Counted from the stretch's first letter, positions 33,037 to 42,076 are shown. The stretch: DNA of 64,000 nt from SIG440 sp045631525 (GCA_045631525.1 JAZQUY010000028.1:9878-73877), one strand, 5' to 3'. The notes: generated from the letters alone by a model not told the origin. Numbers and translations: made by a program.

Positions 33037-35402
33037 TGAATTTTTTTGATATCAGAAAAAGAATAATTGAAAATGAATATAAGCATTTAAACGGAAAACA
33101 GCTTGAGGCAGTGGTGAATACCGACGGACCCCTTTTGGTTATTGCGGGTGCAGGCTCGGGTAAGACCACTGTTATTATACATAAAATTGCACATCTTCTC
33201 ACCTTTGGCAAAGCATATTTTGATGAAGTAATGCCAAAAGGGATAACTGATGAAGAGATTGAAATTCTTGATTGGTTCGGGAAAGGCGAGATTGAGGAAA
33301 TTCCGCCTCAGCTCACTGAATATTTGTCGGTTTACCCGGTGAGACCATACAATGTCCTTGCAATAACCTTTACAAACAAGGCGGCGGCAGAGCTGAAATC
33401 AAGACTTTCTCAAAAGCTTGGAGATGCAGGGAACGATGTGTGGGCATCTACTTTCCACTCTTCCTGTGTGAAAATTTTGAGGCGGGACATTGACAGAATC
33501 GGATACGACAAAAGCTTTGTGATTTTTGACACCTCTGACCAGCAGACTGTTATCAAAGAGTGTCTCAAGGATTTAAATCTTGATTCAAAGGAATTTTCAC
33601 CAAAGGCGATAGCTGGTGCAATAAGTCAGGCGAAGAATGAGCTTGTTTATCCTGATGATTATGAAAGAATTTTCAAGGCGGACTTTTTTAAGTCGGTGGT
33701 GGCAAAGGTTTACCACCTTTACCAGAGAAAGCTTAAAGCCAACAATGCTCTTGATTTTGATGACCTTATTATGTGCACTGTGAAGCTTTTTGAAGAAAAT
33801 CCTGATGTTCTTGAATTTTATCAGAATAAGTTTAAATATATACTGGTTGATGAGTATCAGGACACAAACCACGCCCAGTACCGCTTGGTAAGTCTGTTGG
33901 CGGCTAAACACAAAAATATTTGTGTGGTTGGTGATGATGACCAGAGTATCTATAAGTTCCGTGGTGCAGATATTTCAAACATACTGGGCTTTGAGGACGA
34001 GTTTGAAAACGCAAAGGTGATAAAGCTTGAAGAAAATTATCGCAGTACGCAGAATATTTTGAGTGCTGCAAATGAGGTTATTGCCAACAATCACGGCAGA
34101 AAACAAAAAAAGCTCTGGACCCAGAATGGCGAGGGCGAGCTTGTTACTGTTTATAATGCGGGAAATGAGCATGACGAGGCGAGGTTTATTGCTGAAAAAA
34201 TAAGAGAGGGATATGAGGCGGGACAGAGCTTTAATAATTTTGCTATACTTTATCGCATGAATGCTCAGTCGCGAGTGGTGGAGGATACCCTTCTTCGCAG
34301 TGCTGTTCCGTACAGAGTCTTTGGCGGGCTCAGGTTCTATGACAGAAAGGAAATCAAGGACCTTACGTCATATCTCAGACTTATTCAGAATGAAAGCGAC
34401 AATGTGGCTTTTTCAAGAATTGTAAATGAGCCAAAACGTGGAATTGGTGATACCACCGTTCAAAAGGTTTCGAATATTGCTTTTGAAAACGGAATTTCTG
34501 CACTTGAAGTTTCGAGAAATTCAGGGGAATATAGCGAGCTTTCACGTGCTGCTGCAAAGCTTTCGGAGTTTGCTCTGCTTATTGATGATTTGAGGAAAAA
34601 GCTTGAAATGGGTATAAGCCTTGAAGATTTTGTGGAGGCGGTTATGACAGAGAGCGGCATGCTTTCTGCCCTTGAAAAAGAGGATACCGTTGAAAGCCGG
34701 ACAAGAATTGAAAACCTTAAGGAATTTTTGTCCATGGTTCAGCAAGCGGTCAAAGAAAATCCGGAAACTGCACTTTTTGACTTGCTCGAAAATATTTCTC
34801 TTGTGGCGGATGTTGATAATTATGACGAGGCGCAAGAAACCGTTACCCTTATGACGCTTCACAGTGCAAAGGGCCTTGAATTTAAAAATGTGTTTCTTGT
34901 AGGTATGGAAGAGGGTATTTTCCCGGGCGTTCGGTCCATGGGAATGGACGAAGAAATGGAAGAAGAGCGCAGGCTTTGTTATGTGGGAATAACCCGTGCA
35001 AAGGAAAGGCTTTATCTTACTCATACAGACACAAGGACACTGTTTGGAACAACAAAGTTCAACATTATGTCAAGGTTTTTAAAGGAAATACCAAAGGCAC
35101 TGAAAAATGAGGAATCATCAAAGAAAGTGCAGTATGACGGCTTTGATTATGTGAAGACAGAAACACCGAAAATGGATACTTCTGTGTTCAAGTCGTCGGC
35201 TTATCAAAAACCAAAGACGGAAAATGTTGCGCCTGTTCTTGATTTTGCCATTGGTGACAGGGTCAACCACCGCAAGTTTGGTGAGGGAACTGTGCTCGAG
35301 GCAAAGGCGATTGGGGCTGATATGTTCCTCAGAGTGAAGTTTGATACCGTGGGCGAGAAGAATCTTATGGCGGCTTATGTTCAGCTGGAAAAAGTCGATT
35401 GA
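33036..35402 (+). CDS. pcrA: UvrD/PcrA-type ATP-dependent DNA helicase
   Basis: This superfamily 1A 3'-5' helicase acts in repair and in clearing replication-transcription conflicts. The 788-residue protein has Walker A GAGSGKTT near residue 33, the VDEYQDTN motif II near residue 273, GDDDQSIYKFRGAD motif III, and motifs IV-VI including TLHSAKGLEF and VGITRAKERL. A C-terminal Tudor-like segment (GDRVNHRKFGEGTV) matches the PcrA RNA polymerase-interaction domain. AGGAGAG precedes the ATG, which overlaps the mnmA stop. Confidence 0.94.
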   Translation: MNFFDIRKRIIENEYKHLNGKQLEAVVNTDGPLLVIAGAGSGKTTVIIHKIAHLLTFGKAYFDEVMPKGITDEEIEILDWFGKGEIEEIPPQLTEYLSVYPVRPYNVLAITFTNKAAAELKSRLSQKLGDAGNDVWASTFHSSCVKILRRDIDRIGYDKSFVIFDTSDQQTVIKECLKDLNLDSKEFSPKAIAGAISQAKNELVYPDDYERIFKADFFKSVVAKVYHLYQRKLKANNALDFDDLIMCTVKLFEENPDVLEFYQNKFKYILVDEYQDTNHAQYRLVSLLAAKHKNICVVGDDDQSIYKFRGADISNILGFEDEFENAKVIKLEENYRSTQNILSAANEVIANNHGRKQKKLWTQNGEGELVTVYNAGNEHDEARFIAEKIREGYEAGQSFNNFAILYRMNAQSRVVEDTLLRSAVPYRVFGGLRFYDRKEIKDLTSYLRLIQNESDNVAFSRIVNEPKRGIGDTTVQKVSNIAFENGISALEVSRNSGEYSELSRAAAKLSEFALLIDDLRKKLEMGISLEDFVEAVMTESGMLSALEKEDTVESRTRIENLKEFLSMVQQAVKENPETALFDLLENISLVADVDNYDEAQETVTLMTLHSAKGLEFKNVFLVGMEEGIFPGVRSMGMDEEMEEERRLCYVGITRAKERLYLTHTDTRTLFGTTKFNIMSRFLKEIPKALKNEESSKKVQYDGFDYVKTETPKMDTSVFKSSAYQKPKTENVAPVLDFAIGDRVNHRKFGEGTVLEAKAIGADMFLRVKFDTVGEKNLMAAYVQLEKVD

Positions 35403-35419
35403 TAAAGGTGTGAGAAAAT

Positions 35420-36157
35420 ATGTATAACGATTTTGCAGAGGTGTATGACAAGCTTCAGGATGCGGACTATGAGGCTTTTTGCGATTATTATGAAGAGATT
35501 TTTAAGAGGCTCGGGATAAAGCCTGAGCTTGTTCTTGATGTGGCTTGCGGCACGGGGAACATAACCATTCCTATGGCAAAACGCGGCTATGATATGATAG
35601 GACTTGACCTTTCCTGTGAGATGCTGAATATAGCAAGGGAAAAGGCACATGATGAGGGGCTTGATATACTGTTCCTCAATCAGGATATGTGCGAGATGGA
35701 GCTTTATGGAACGGTGGATGCCGCAGTTTGCGCTCTTGACGGGGTGAATTACATAACCGATAAAAAGGACTTGGAGAAGTTTTTTGCACTTATAAATAAT
35801 TATTTAAATCCTGGGGGAGTGTTCATTTTTGATATAAATAGCGTTCACAAACTGAGGGATATTTTGGGCGAAAATACCTTTGTCAATGAGGAAGACGGAA
35901 TCTTTTATGTGTGGCAAAGCGAGTTCAGCGAGGAAACTCGTGTGTGTGATTTTGATTTATCTTTCTTTGTGGAAAGAGAGGACGGAAGCTATACCCGTTT
36001 TGATGAATTTCAGCAGGAACGGGCTTATACAAAAGAAGAACTCACAGAAATTGCAACCGCTAAAGGTCTTGGTGTGACAGGGGTTTACAAGGATTTTGGT
36101 TTTTCGACGGCAGACGATCAGGATGAGAGGATTTTTTTCGTTCTTTCTAAAAAATAG
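35420..36157 (+). CDS. Class I SAM-dependent methyltransferase of unknown substrate
   Basis: The 245-residue protein has the Rossmann-like SAM-binding motif I DVACGTGNITIP near residue 41, the acidic loop GLDLSCEML near residue 60, and the QDMCEM and CALDGVNYI segments. Homologues without a defined substrate are widespread in Firmicutes. It lies 17 bases after pcrA and is probably co-transcribed with it. Nothing in the neighbourhood names its target, so I leave it as a general small-molecule or RNA methyltransferase. Confidence 0.85.
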   Translation: MYNDFAEVYDKLQDADYEAFCDYYEEIFKRLGIKPELVLDVACGTGNITIPMAKRGYDMIGLDLSCEMLNIAREKAHDEGLDILFLNQDMCEMELYGTVDAAVCALDGVNYITDKKDLEKFFALINNYLNPGGVFIFDINSVHKLRDILGENTFVNEEDGIFYVWQSEFSEETRVCDFDLSFFVEREDGSYTRFDEFQQERAYTKEELTEIATAKGLGVTGVYKDFGFSTADDQDERIFFVLSKK

Positions 36158-36158
36158 G

Positions 36159-36187
36159 TTGACAGAAAATGGAAATTGTGATATACT
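36159..36187 (+). promoter_or_regulatory. Consensus sigma-A promoter for cold-shock gene
   Basis: TTGACA, a 17-base spacer and TATACT (36182-36187), starting right after the methyltransferase stop codon. Confidence 0.88.
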
Positions 36188-36236
36188 AAAAATCGTGGAC
36201 AACATGAGTTGACCTAAGAATTGGAGGAACAGTTTT

Positions 36237-36437
36237 ATGCAAAAAGGCAAGGTTAAATGGTTCAATGCTGAAAAAGGTTTTGGTTTTATTGAAACCGAGG
36301 AAGGAACAGATGTTTTCGTTCATTTTTCAGCGATTGCCATGGACGGCTACAAGACCCTGGAAGAGGGCGCAGAAGTTGAATTTGAGGTTGTCGAAGGAGC
36401 TAAGGGACCGCAGGCGGCGAACGTTACCCGCGTATAA
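36237..36437 (+). CDS. csp: Cold-shock domain protein
   Basis: This 66-residue single CSD protein binds single-stranded RNA and DNA. RNP1 KGFGFI and RNP2 VFVHFS are intact, and the start GKVKWFNAEKG is typical. It has its own strong promoter, a leader of about 44 bases, a GGAGG site, and a perfect terminator. The family acts as RNA chaperones in cold adaptation and general gene expression; which paralogue this is cannot be told. Confidence 0.95.
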   Translation: MQKGKVKWFNAEKGFGFIETEEGTDVFVHFSAIAMDGYKTLEEGAEVEFEVVEGAKGPQAANVTRV

Positions 36438-36472
36438 TCCTTTTCAATATACGATAAACACAAACAGACTTA

Positions 36473-36502
36473 AAATCGGCTCACTTGTGAGCCGATTTTT
36501 TA
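36473..36502 (+). terminator. Terminator after csp
   Basis: AAAATCGGCTCAC and GTGAGCCGATTTT form the stem, followed by T. Confidence 0.92.
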
Positions 36503-36530
36503 TAAGAAACAAAAGAAAGGTTTTGATAAA

Positions 36531-37415
36531 ATGCCTGATAAACTTATAAAAGCAGTTACCAAAAACGGATTCATAAGAATTTATGCGATAAATTCCAAAG
36601 GGCTGGTTGAAAAGGCGAGAAAGTTCCACAGTACTATGCCCGTAGGGACTGCGGCACTGGGAAGACTTCTTACAGGTGCGGCGCTTATGGGTGCTATGCT
36701 CAAGGATGAGGGAACGTCACTTACGCTCCAGCTTCGTGGGGATGGCCCTCTCGGCAGAGTTATGGCTGTTTCAAATTCAAAAGGACATGTAAAGGGGTAC
36801 ATTGAAAACCCTTTGGCAGAGCTTCCGCTTAACCATTTAGGCAAGCTTGATGTTGGTGGCGGAATTGGCACAAACGGCTATTTGAGTGTTGTCAAGGATA
36901 TGAATATGAAAGAGCCGTATATCGGGCAGGTTCCTATCCAGACGGGTGAAATAGGTGATGACCTTGCGTTTTATTTTGCACAGTCAGAGCAGGTTCCAAG
37001 TCTTGTTGCTCTTGGGGTTTTGGTTGACAGAGATTACAGTGTGAAACAGGCAGGGGGCTTTATTGTTCAGATTATGCCTGACTGTGACGAATTTAACCTG
37101 AAAAAGTTTGAAAAGACTGCTGAAAAAATAACAAGCGTCACGGGAATGCTGGAAAAAGGTCTTTCGGTTGAAGAAATTGTCCGTGCTGTTATGGGGGATT
37201 TTGAGATTGATATTCTTGAGGAAACCGAAGCGGATTATCACTGTGATTGCTCAGATGAACGTATGCGCCGAGCTATTATCAGCCTTGGGAAAAAGGAAAT
37301 TCAGGATATTATTGATGAGCAGGGTGAGGCAGAGATTGTATGTCAGTTCTGCAATAAAGGATATAATTATGATAGAACGGACCTTGTTGAAATGCTTGAA
37401 AAAGCAAAAAAATAA
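36531..37415 (+). CDS. hslO: Redox-regulated chaperone Hsp33
   Basis: Hsp33 is a cytosolic holdase activated by oxidation of a four-Cys zinc site. The 294-residue protein has the N-terminal substrate-binding core and the C-terminal switch CDCSDERM and VCQFCNKGY, giving the CxC and CxxC pairs. It follows csp but lies beyond a terminator, so its promoter is unclear or relies on read-through. It ends at a bidirectional terminator shared with the minus-strand spoVB-like gene. Confidence 0.95.
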   Translation: MPDKLIKAVTKNGFIRIYAINSKGLVEKARKFHSTMPVGTAALGRLLTGAALMGAMLKDEGTSLTLQLRGDGPLGRVMAVSNSKGHVKGYIENPLAELPLNHLGKLDVGGGIGTNGYLSVVKDMNMKEPYIGQVPIQTGEIGDDLAFYFAQSEQVPSLVALGVLVDRDYSVKQAGGFIVQIMPDCDEFNLKKFEKTAEKITSVTGMLEKGLSVEEIVRAVMGDFEIDILEETEADYHCDCSDERMRRAIISLGKKEIQDIIDEQGEAEIVCQFCNKGYNYDRTDLVEMLEKAKK

Positions 37416-37420
37416 AAGTG

Positions 37421-37449
37421 AAAAGCCGAGGGAAACCTCGGCTTTTTTA
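37421..37449. terminator. Bidirectional terminator between hslO and spoVB-like gene
   Basis: AAAAGCCGAGG pairs with CCTCGGCTTTT across GAAA, with A-run and T-run on the two sides. Confidence 0.92.
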
Positions 37450-38973
37450 GTTTCCTGAAAACATCCGCCCCAGTAGCCATGAAATATCGCTGCGGAGATT
37501 TTTTGAGAAAAGGGTGCTTGAAAAAAGATAGAGTAGAATGGTGAAGATTATTGCAAAAACAACTTCAAGTGGTGTTTGGGTGAGAAAAAATGGCAGGAAG
37601 ATAGCGGAAATGCAAAAAGTGAAAAAGGTGGCTGCAAGGTGCTTTAAAAACCATCCTGAAAGCTCGAAACGTGTTTTGGTTGATTTTATTACAGTCGAAA
37701 GGGTCAGACTCGCGGTTAAAAGATTGCTGAAAATTACGGTGAAAAACAGTGCCTTTTCGCCAAAATGTGGCACGAGTATGAAAATAGAGCTGAGGCGGAA
37801 TATGTTGTCGGAAAGACTAAAAACAAGCAGTTTTGTTTGTTTTCCGAGTCCTCCTAAAATTCCACAGCATACGGAGTCAATAAACATAACGGGCGAAAGT
37901 AGAGCGATGGTTTTTATGGAATGTGAAAGATGGGGAGCGGAGTAGACTAAAGAGGAAAGCTCACTTGAAAAAATCACAAGAACTGTGCAGGTCAAAAATC
38001 CGCCAAGCGCGGCAAACCGCATAATCCGTGAAATCAAAGTTTTGAGTCTGAGTCTGCTTTTCATTCCGTCGGCACGGGAGATTTCAGGAACAAGCAAGGT
38101 CAGACAGGACGATAAAAGCGTTAGAGGGAAAACAACCAAGGGCATCACCATTCCGTAGAGGCTTCCGTAGGACTTAAGGGCGGCAGTGTGGGAGAGTCCT
38201 GATTTCTTGAGTGCTGAAACAATGAAGACGCTTTCGTTCATGCGGAGAAAAGACCCCATCAGCGATGTGGTCATTGCTGGTAGGGCAATCTTCATCAGGG
38301 GAGAAAAAACTGCGGTTTGTAACGCGACACTTTCGGGGTTGTGGCGAAATTTTGTATAAAATAGTGAGAGGTAGAGACAAGATGAAAATTCGCCCAGAGA
38401 AATTCCAAGAAACACAGCCTCGCAGCCGTGGGGGATGCCCAAAGGGAGAAGATGCTTTAAAAGAAAGGTTGTTGCTGTTATCTTTACAGCTTGTTCAAGA
38501 AACTCGGAGGAGGCGGGGATTAGAACCTTTCGAGAAGCATAAAAGTAACCCTTGATGCAGTATGAGATGCTCATAAAGAGGATGCTGGGGGAAAGGTAAA
38601 TTATACTTCTTGCAGCTCGGGGTTCTTTGAGGAATGAGGTTGCTATATTTTCTGAAAAAAGGAAGACGGCTGAGATTGCTCCGAAACTTAAAACTGTTAC
38701 TGAGAAAATAGCACAGTTCATGGTTTTGTTTATGGAGGAATAGTCTTTTTTTGTATAGAGACTGGACAGAGTTTTGGAGACGGCAACGCCGAAGCCCCCC
38801 GTGGCAAAAGTGAGGATAAGCCCATGAAATGAAAAAACCAGAGAAAGTATGCCCATTCCCTCGCTACCCAGCTGTTTTGAATAATAGGCACGGAACAAAA
38901 AGTCCACAGTTTTTGCGATTATTCCGGATAAGGTGAGGAAAGCGGCGCTTCTCAAAACGTTTTGTTTGCTCAA
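37447..38973 (-). CDS. SpoVB-like polysaccharide/lipid flippase (MOP superfamily)
   Basis: The 508-residue protein is nearly all hydrophobic, with about 12-14 membrane segments and the N-terminal MOP pattern (TLSGIIAKTVDFLFRAYYSK, then GSEGMGILSLVFSF). This group includes SpoVB, needed for spore cortex synthesis, and the related lipid II flippases. It is next to spoIID on the same strand, 20 bases downstream, which supports a role in spore envelope formation. I cannot separate SpoVB from YtgP/MurJ-like members with certainty. Confidence 0.85.
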   Translation of the reverse strand: MSKQNVLRSAAFLTLSGIIAKTVDFLFRAYYSKQLGSEGMGILSLVFSFHGLILTFATGGFGVAVSKTLSSLYTKKDYSSINKTMNCAIFSVTVLSFGAISAVFLFSENIATSFLKEPRAARSIIYLSPSILFMSISYCIKGYFYASRKVLIPASSEFLEQAVKITATTFLLKHLLPLGIPHGCEAVFLGISLGEFSSCLYLSLFYTKFRHNPESVALQTAVFSPLMKIALPAMTTSLMGSFLRMNESVFIVSALKKSGLSHTAALKSYGSLYGMVMPLVVFPLTLLSSCLTLLVPEISRADGMKSRLRLKTLISRIMRFAALGGFLTCTVLVIFSSELSSLVYSAPHLSHSIKTIALLSPVMFIDSVCCGILGGLGKQTKLLVFSLSDNIFRLSSIFILVPHFGEKALFFTVIFSNLLTASLTLSTVIKSTKTRFELSGWFLKHLAATFFTFCISAIFLPFFLTQTPLEVVFAIIFTILLYLFSSTLFSKNLRSDISWLLGRMFSGN

Positions 38974-38993
38974 AAAAACACCTCGTTTTTATG

Positions 38994-39962
38994 TTAAAGC
39001 TTTGAAAATTCTATATCGGTATAGTAGTGGCTGAGTATTTCTTTGTATGGGTGTCCCTCTTTTGCCATATAGTTTGCGCCTGTCTGGCTCATGCCAACAC
39101 CGTGACCATAGCCTTTCACGGTAAAGGTTATGGAATTCTTATCCTGTGAAATAGTGAAATTTGCGGATTTGAGCCCCAAAATGCTGCGAAGCTCGGTGCC
39201 CTTGAAGGTTTTGCCCGAGATGTTTATACTCCGGACGCTTCCGCCCTCTGTCCTCTGTGGCTCGCTTATTGACGGTGATTTTGACGGGTCAAGGGGCTCG
39301 CTTAGGTGAGGGTTTAGCTTTTCTGCAAATTCTGAGTGGGTGAATGTGACGGTTGAAACATTGTTTTCGGAAAGAGCTTCGCCGTAGCTTTCCACGGATC
39401 TAAGGTATGGGCGACTGCTGCTCCAGACATCCTCGGAATTCTCGGTTTTTCCGCCGCTGGAGGCAAAGAAAAAGGCTTCCACAACCTCGGCGTTATAGGT
39501 CATATATTCGCCCCTGGTGGATTTTACGGCGTTTGTGAGCTTTTTCCAGTATTTGTTTTTGTCACCCTTTTTCCATTTTGCTTTGGCATCTTCGTCCGAA
39601 AGCCAGCCTTTGCAATGATTTGGGTCCGTGCAGACCTGAGCTTCCGGGTGGTCGGGATTTCCCCCATCCATTTTGCTGATTATATAGCTTCTGGCGGCAA
39701 CCGCTTGGGCTTTCAGTGCTTCTTCTTCGTATGATGCGGGCATTTCCGCTGCCAGAACTCCCACAAGATAGGTTTCAAGAGAAATTTTTTCTGTGACATT
39801 GGTTTTCACATTTAATGTGGTTATTGTATCAGAAATTTCCCCTTTGTTTGAAAAGGGAAACGAAATCAGGCTTTCGGTAGCGCGGGAGAAGGTTAGCCCC
39901 ATCATCATCGGTATAATCAGCGGCAGCAAAATATAGAAAACGGGAATACATAGTTTTTTCAT
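38994..39962 (-). CDS. spoIID: Stage II sporulation protein D (lytic transglycosylase)
   Basis: SpoIID is a membrane-anchored lytic transglycosylase of the mother-cell engulfment machine. The 322-residue protein has an N-terminal anchor (about 6-26), the catalytic-Glu segment VGVLAAEMPASYE near residue 67, and the zinc-type pair CTDPNHCKG near residue 110. The conserved EAFFFASSGGKTE and GYGHGVGMSQTGA motifs follow. AAAGGATG lies before the ATG. Its upstream region has a TATACTT segment with an ATA about 18 bases further up, loosely like a sigma-E promoter, but this is weak. It is co-directional with the spoVB-like gene. Confidence 0.94.
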   Translation of the reverse strand: MKKLCIPVFYILLPLIIPMMMGLTFSRATESLISFPFSNKGEISDTITTLNVKTNVTEKISLETYLVGVLAAEMPASYEEEALKAQAVAARSYIISKMDGGNPDHPEAQVCTDPNHCKGWLSDEDAKAKWKKGDKNKYWKKLTNAVKSTRGEYMTYNAEVVEAFFFASSGGKTENSEDVWSSSRPYLRSVESYGEALSENNVSTVTFTHSEFAEKLNPHLSEPLDPSKSPSISEPQRTEGGSVRSINISGKTFKGTELRSILGLKSANFTISQDKNSITFTVKGYGHGVGMSQTGANYMAKEGHPYKEILSHYYTDIEFSKL

Positions 39963-40154
39963 AAGTTATCATCCTTTTAATGTTTATTATAAAGTATATT
40001 TTGAGGGTGGCTTTATTATGCTGTCAGAGTGGGGGAAAGTTTCTTTCCGCCTCATCCGGGTTGCTTTGAATGATCTATACAGAAAGGGTTTGCTTTTTTA
40101 TTTTTTGGGATAATTCAATAGAAATAGATAATTTAATAAAAATTAACAAATTTG

Positions 40155-40183
40155 TTGACTACAAAGTGTATTTGTGCTATAAT
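40155..40183 (+). promoter_or_regulatory. Sigma-A promoter for zinc-ribbon protein
   Basis: TTGACT, a 17-base spacer and TATAAT (40178-40183), giving a very short leader before the ATG at 40215. Confidence 0.8.
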
Positions 40184-40214
40184 TTGGTTATAAAATTTGA
40201 GAGGTAAATTATCT

Positions 40215-40748
40215 ATGGCAACTTATGTAACAAAGAAATGTCCACATTGTGGATTTGTATATCAAAATTTCAAAAGCGGTGAACAACGCAAATATGGTTG
40301 TCCTTATAAAACTTGTACAAGATGTTCAAACAATTATTGGGATACAGATATTGTAGAACCTGCTTTGCACGGATACGAAAATTCATATGAAACAAGACAG
40401 GAAGTTAATCGTGCTATTGTAATGGTTTTATACACACCTATGGCATTGCTGCTGTTAGGTCTTGTCATATGGTTTTTGATGGAAGGTGAAAAGATAGGAC
40501 TTGCTGCCATTGCAATGGGGGTAGGTATAATGTGGATGGTAGCTTTACATATCAAACAAAAGATTTATGACGAAAAACATTGGAATGACATTGTAGCAAA
40601 TAGACAAAAAGATTATGATAAGTCTATGGAACGGTTAAAGGATACCAACTATCTTACAGCACTTGCTAGTTTTGATAAATTAGCGAAAAAACTGTTGGAA
40701 GAGCGTATAAATGGGGAAACAGAGCATTATGCAAATCGTCCGCAATAG
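40215..40748 (+). CDS. Orphan zinc-ribbon membrane protein (177 aa), function unknown
   Basis: I do not recognise this protein. It starts with a zinc-ribbon-like module (CPHCGFVYQNF, then CPYKTCTRC, residues about 8-37), followed by two closely spaced hydrophobic segments at about residues 65-84 and 90-108. A charged, probably coiled-coil tail is rich in Lys, Asp and Glu. The first 120 bases counted contain 38 G or C (32 percent), well below the surrounding genes. It has its own promoter and terminator and no conserved neighbours, sitting between spoIID and rpsF. These traits suggest an accessory gene acquired by transfer. GAGGT lies 9 bases upstream of the ATG. Confidence 0.75.
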   Translation: MATYVTKKCPHCGFVYQNFKSGEQRKYGCPYKTCTRCSNNYWDTDIVEPALHGYENSYETRQEVNRAIVMVLYTPMALLLLGLVIWFLMEGEKIGLAAIAMGVGIMWMVALHIKQKIYDEKHWNDIVANRQKDYDKSMERLKDTNYLTALASFDKLAKKLLEERINGETEHYANRPQ

Positions 40749-40770
40749 AGTTAAATTATAACAAAATTAA

Positions 40771-40805
40771 AAATAAGCATAGCCAAAAACTATGCTTATT
40801 TTTTT
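40771..40805 (+). terminator. Terminator after zinc-ribbon gene
   Basis: AAATAAGCATAG pairs with CTATGCTTATTT, followed by TTTT. Confidence 0.92.
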
Positions 40806-40877
40806 ATGAAACATATTTTTATAAAATTTCGGCGAAATGTTTATTGTGTACAAAATAAAGTTATGGAAGAAAAAAGC

Positions 40878-40906
40878 TTGACAATATGAAAAAAATGTAA
40901 TATAAT
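40878..40906 (+). promoter_or_regulatory. Consensus sigma-A promoter of the rpsF-ssb-rpsR operon
   Basis: Perfect TTGACA and perfect TATAAT separated by 17 bases. Transcription should start near 40912. Confidence 0.92.
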
Positions 40907-40928
40907 CTATTGGTTAGTAAAATCCTTA

Positions 40929-40949
40929 CTTTCGGGGAGACCGAAAGTC
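40929..40949 (+). promoter_or_regulatory. rpsF leader hairpin, candidate S6:S18 autoregulatory element
   Basis: ACTTTCGG (40929-40936) and CCGAAAGT (40942-40949) form a stem with loop GGAGA, extended by CTT/AAG. It lies in the 60-base leader. In many bacteria S6:S18 binds a structured rpsF leader containing a CCG element. The position and CCG fit, but I cannot confirm the full motif. Confidence 0.5.
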
Positions 40950-40973
40950 AAAGTCCACAAGGAGGTGAAAAGA

Positions 40974-41273
40974 ATGGTTGAAATTATTAACAAGTACGAG
41001 ACATTGTTTGTTGTTGACGCATCAAAAGGCGAAGAAGAAACAGCTGCTCTCGTTGATAAGTTCAAATCATTGATTGAGGCTAACGGTACAATTGAAAGCG
41101 TTGACGAATGGGGACGCAGAAGATTGGCTTATCCTATCAATGACTTGGCTGAAGGTTACTATGTTTTGGTAAACTTCTCTGCTAAACCGGAATTCCCGGC
41201 TGAGCTTGAACGTGTGTTCGGTATTACTGACGGAATACTCAGAAACATTGTTATCAAAAAAGAAGAGAAATAA
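40974..41273 (+). CDS. rpsF: 30S ribosomal protein S6
   Basis: S6 binds the central domain of the 30S subunit as a heterodimer with S18. The 99-residue protein starts MVEIINKYETLFVVD and has the conserved DEWGRRRLAYPIND and EGYYVLVNF segments. The start follows AAGGAGGTG. It is first in the classic rpsF-ssb-rpsR operon with its own consensus promoter. Confidence 0.97.
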   Translation: MVEIINKYETLFVVDASKGEEETAALVDKFKSLIEANGTIESVDEWGRRRLAYPINDLAEGYYVLVNFSAKPEFPAELERVFGITDGILRNIVIKKEEK

Positions 41274-41308
41274 TTGTGTAAAGATTTACACAGAAAGCGA
41301 GATTGCTT

Positions 41309-41734
41309 ATGATTAACAAAGCGATTTTGATGGGCAGACTTACCCGTGACCCTGAACTCAGACACACAGGATCAGGCACACCTGTTTGCAGCTTTTCTAT
41401 TGCTATTGACAATGGTTTTGGCGAGAACAGAAGTACAGATTTTATCAACTGTGTTGCCTGGAACAAGACTGCTGAATTTGTTGAAAAGTATTTCACAAAG
41501 GGCAGAATGATTATTGTTGTGGGAAGAATTTCTACCAGAACATGGGAAGGTCAGGACGGAAAGAAAAACTATGTCACAGAAGTTGTGGCAAACGAGGTTT
41601 CTTTCGGCGAATCCAAAAAGTCAGCAGATGATGGCTCGTATAGCGCACCTGCTAAAATGGACATTCCCCAGATGCCAAGTGATGCAGAGGACGATTTTGT
41701 CGCGCTGGAAACAAATGACGATTTGCCGTTTTAA
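41309..41734 (+). CDS. ssb: Single-stranded DNA-binding protein
   Basis: SSB coats single-stranded DNA during replication and repair. The 141-residue protein has the OB fold (INKAILMGRLTRDPELRHT through about residue 105), a short flexible linker, and the acidic tail ending DDLPF, which recruits partner proteins. The ATG at 41309 has only a weak ribosome binding site. It lies between rpsF and rpsR as in most Firmicutes. Confidence 0.96.
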   Translation: MINKAILMGRLTRDPELRHTGSGTPVCSFSIAIDNGFGENRSTDFINCVAWNKTAEFVEKYFTKGRMIIVVGRISTRTWEGQDGKKNYVTEVVANEVSFGESKKSADDGSYSAPAKMDIPQMPSDAEDDFVALETNDDLPF

Positions 41735-41774
41735 TGCGGCTTAGCTAATGATTGAAAGATAGGAGGAAAGACCA

Positions 41775-42023
41775 ATGCCTGAAAAGGAAAAGAACGATAA
41801 GATGAGAGCAAGACGTCCCAAGAGAAAAGCTTGTGCTTTCTGCGTTGATAAAGTAGAGTTTATCGACTACAAAGACGTTGCAAAACTCAGACGTTATATC
41901 ACAGAAAGAGCAAAGATTCTTCCCAGAAGAATCAGCGGATGCTGTGCAAAGCATCAGAGAGAGCTCACTGTTTCTATCAAGAGAGCAAGATATATGGCAC
42001 TTTTGCCCTATACTGCTGACTAA
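41775..42023 (+). CDS. rpsR: 30S ribosomal protein S18 (Cys-containing form)
   Basis: S18 partners with S6 on the 30S platform. The 82-residue protein retains C20, C23, C56, C57 and H60 (KACAFC and SGCCAKHQREL), which looks like the zinc-binding C+ form rather than the Cys-free paralogue. The start follows AGGAGG. A terminator closes the operon. Confidence 0.97.
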   Translation: MPEKEKNDKMRARRPKRKACAFCVDKVEFIDYKDVAKLRRYITERAKILPRRISGCCAKHQRELTVSIKRARYMALLPYTAD

Positions 42024-42043
42024 GAAACAACGAATTTTCAAGG

Positions 42044-42076
42044 GTCCTGCCAAGGTTTGGCGGGACTTTTTTCTTT
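42044..42076 (+). terminator. Terminator after rpsR
   Basis: GTCCTGCCA pairs with TGGCGGGAC, followed by six T. Confidence 0.9.
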
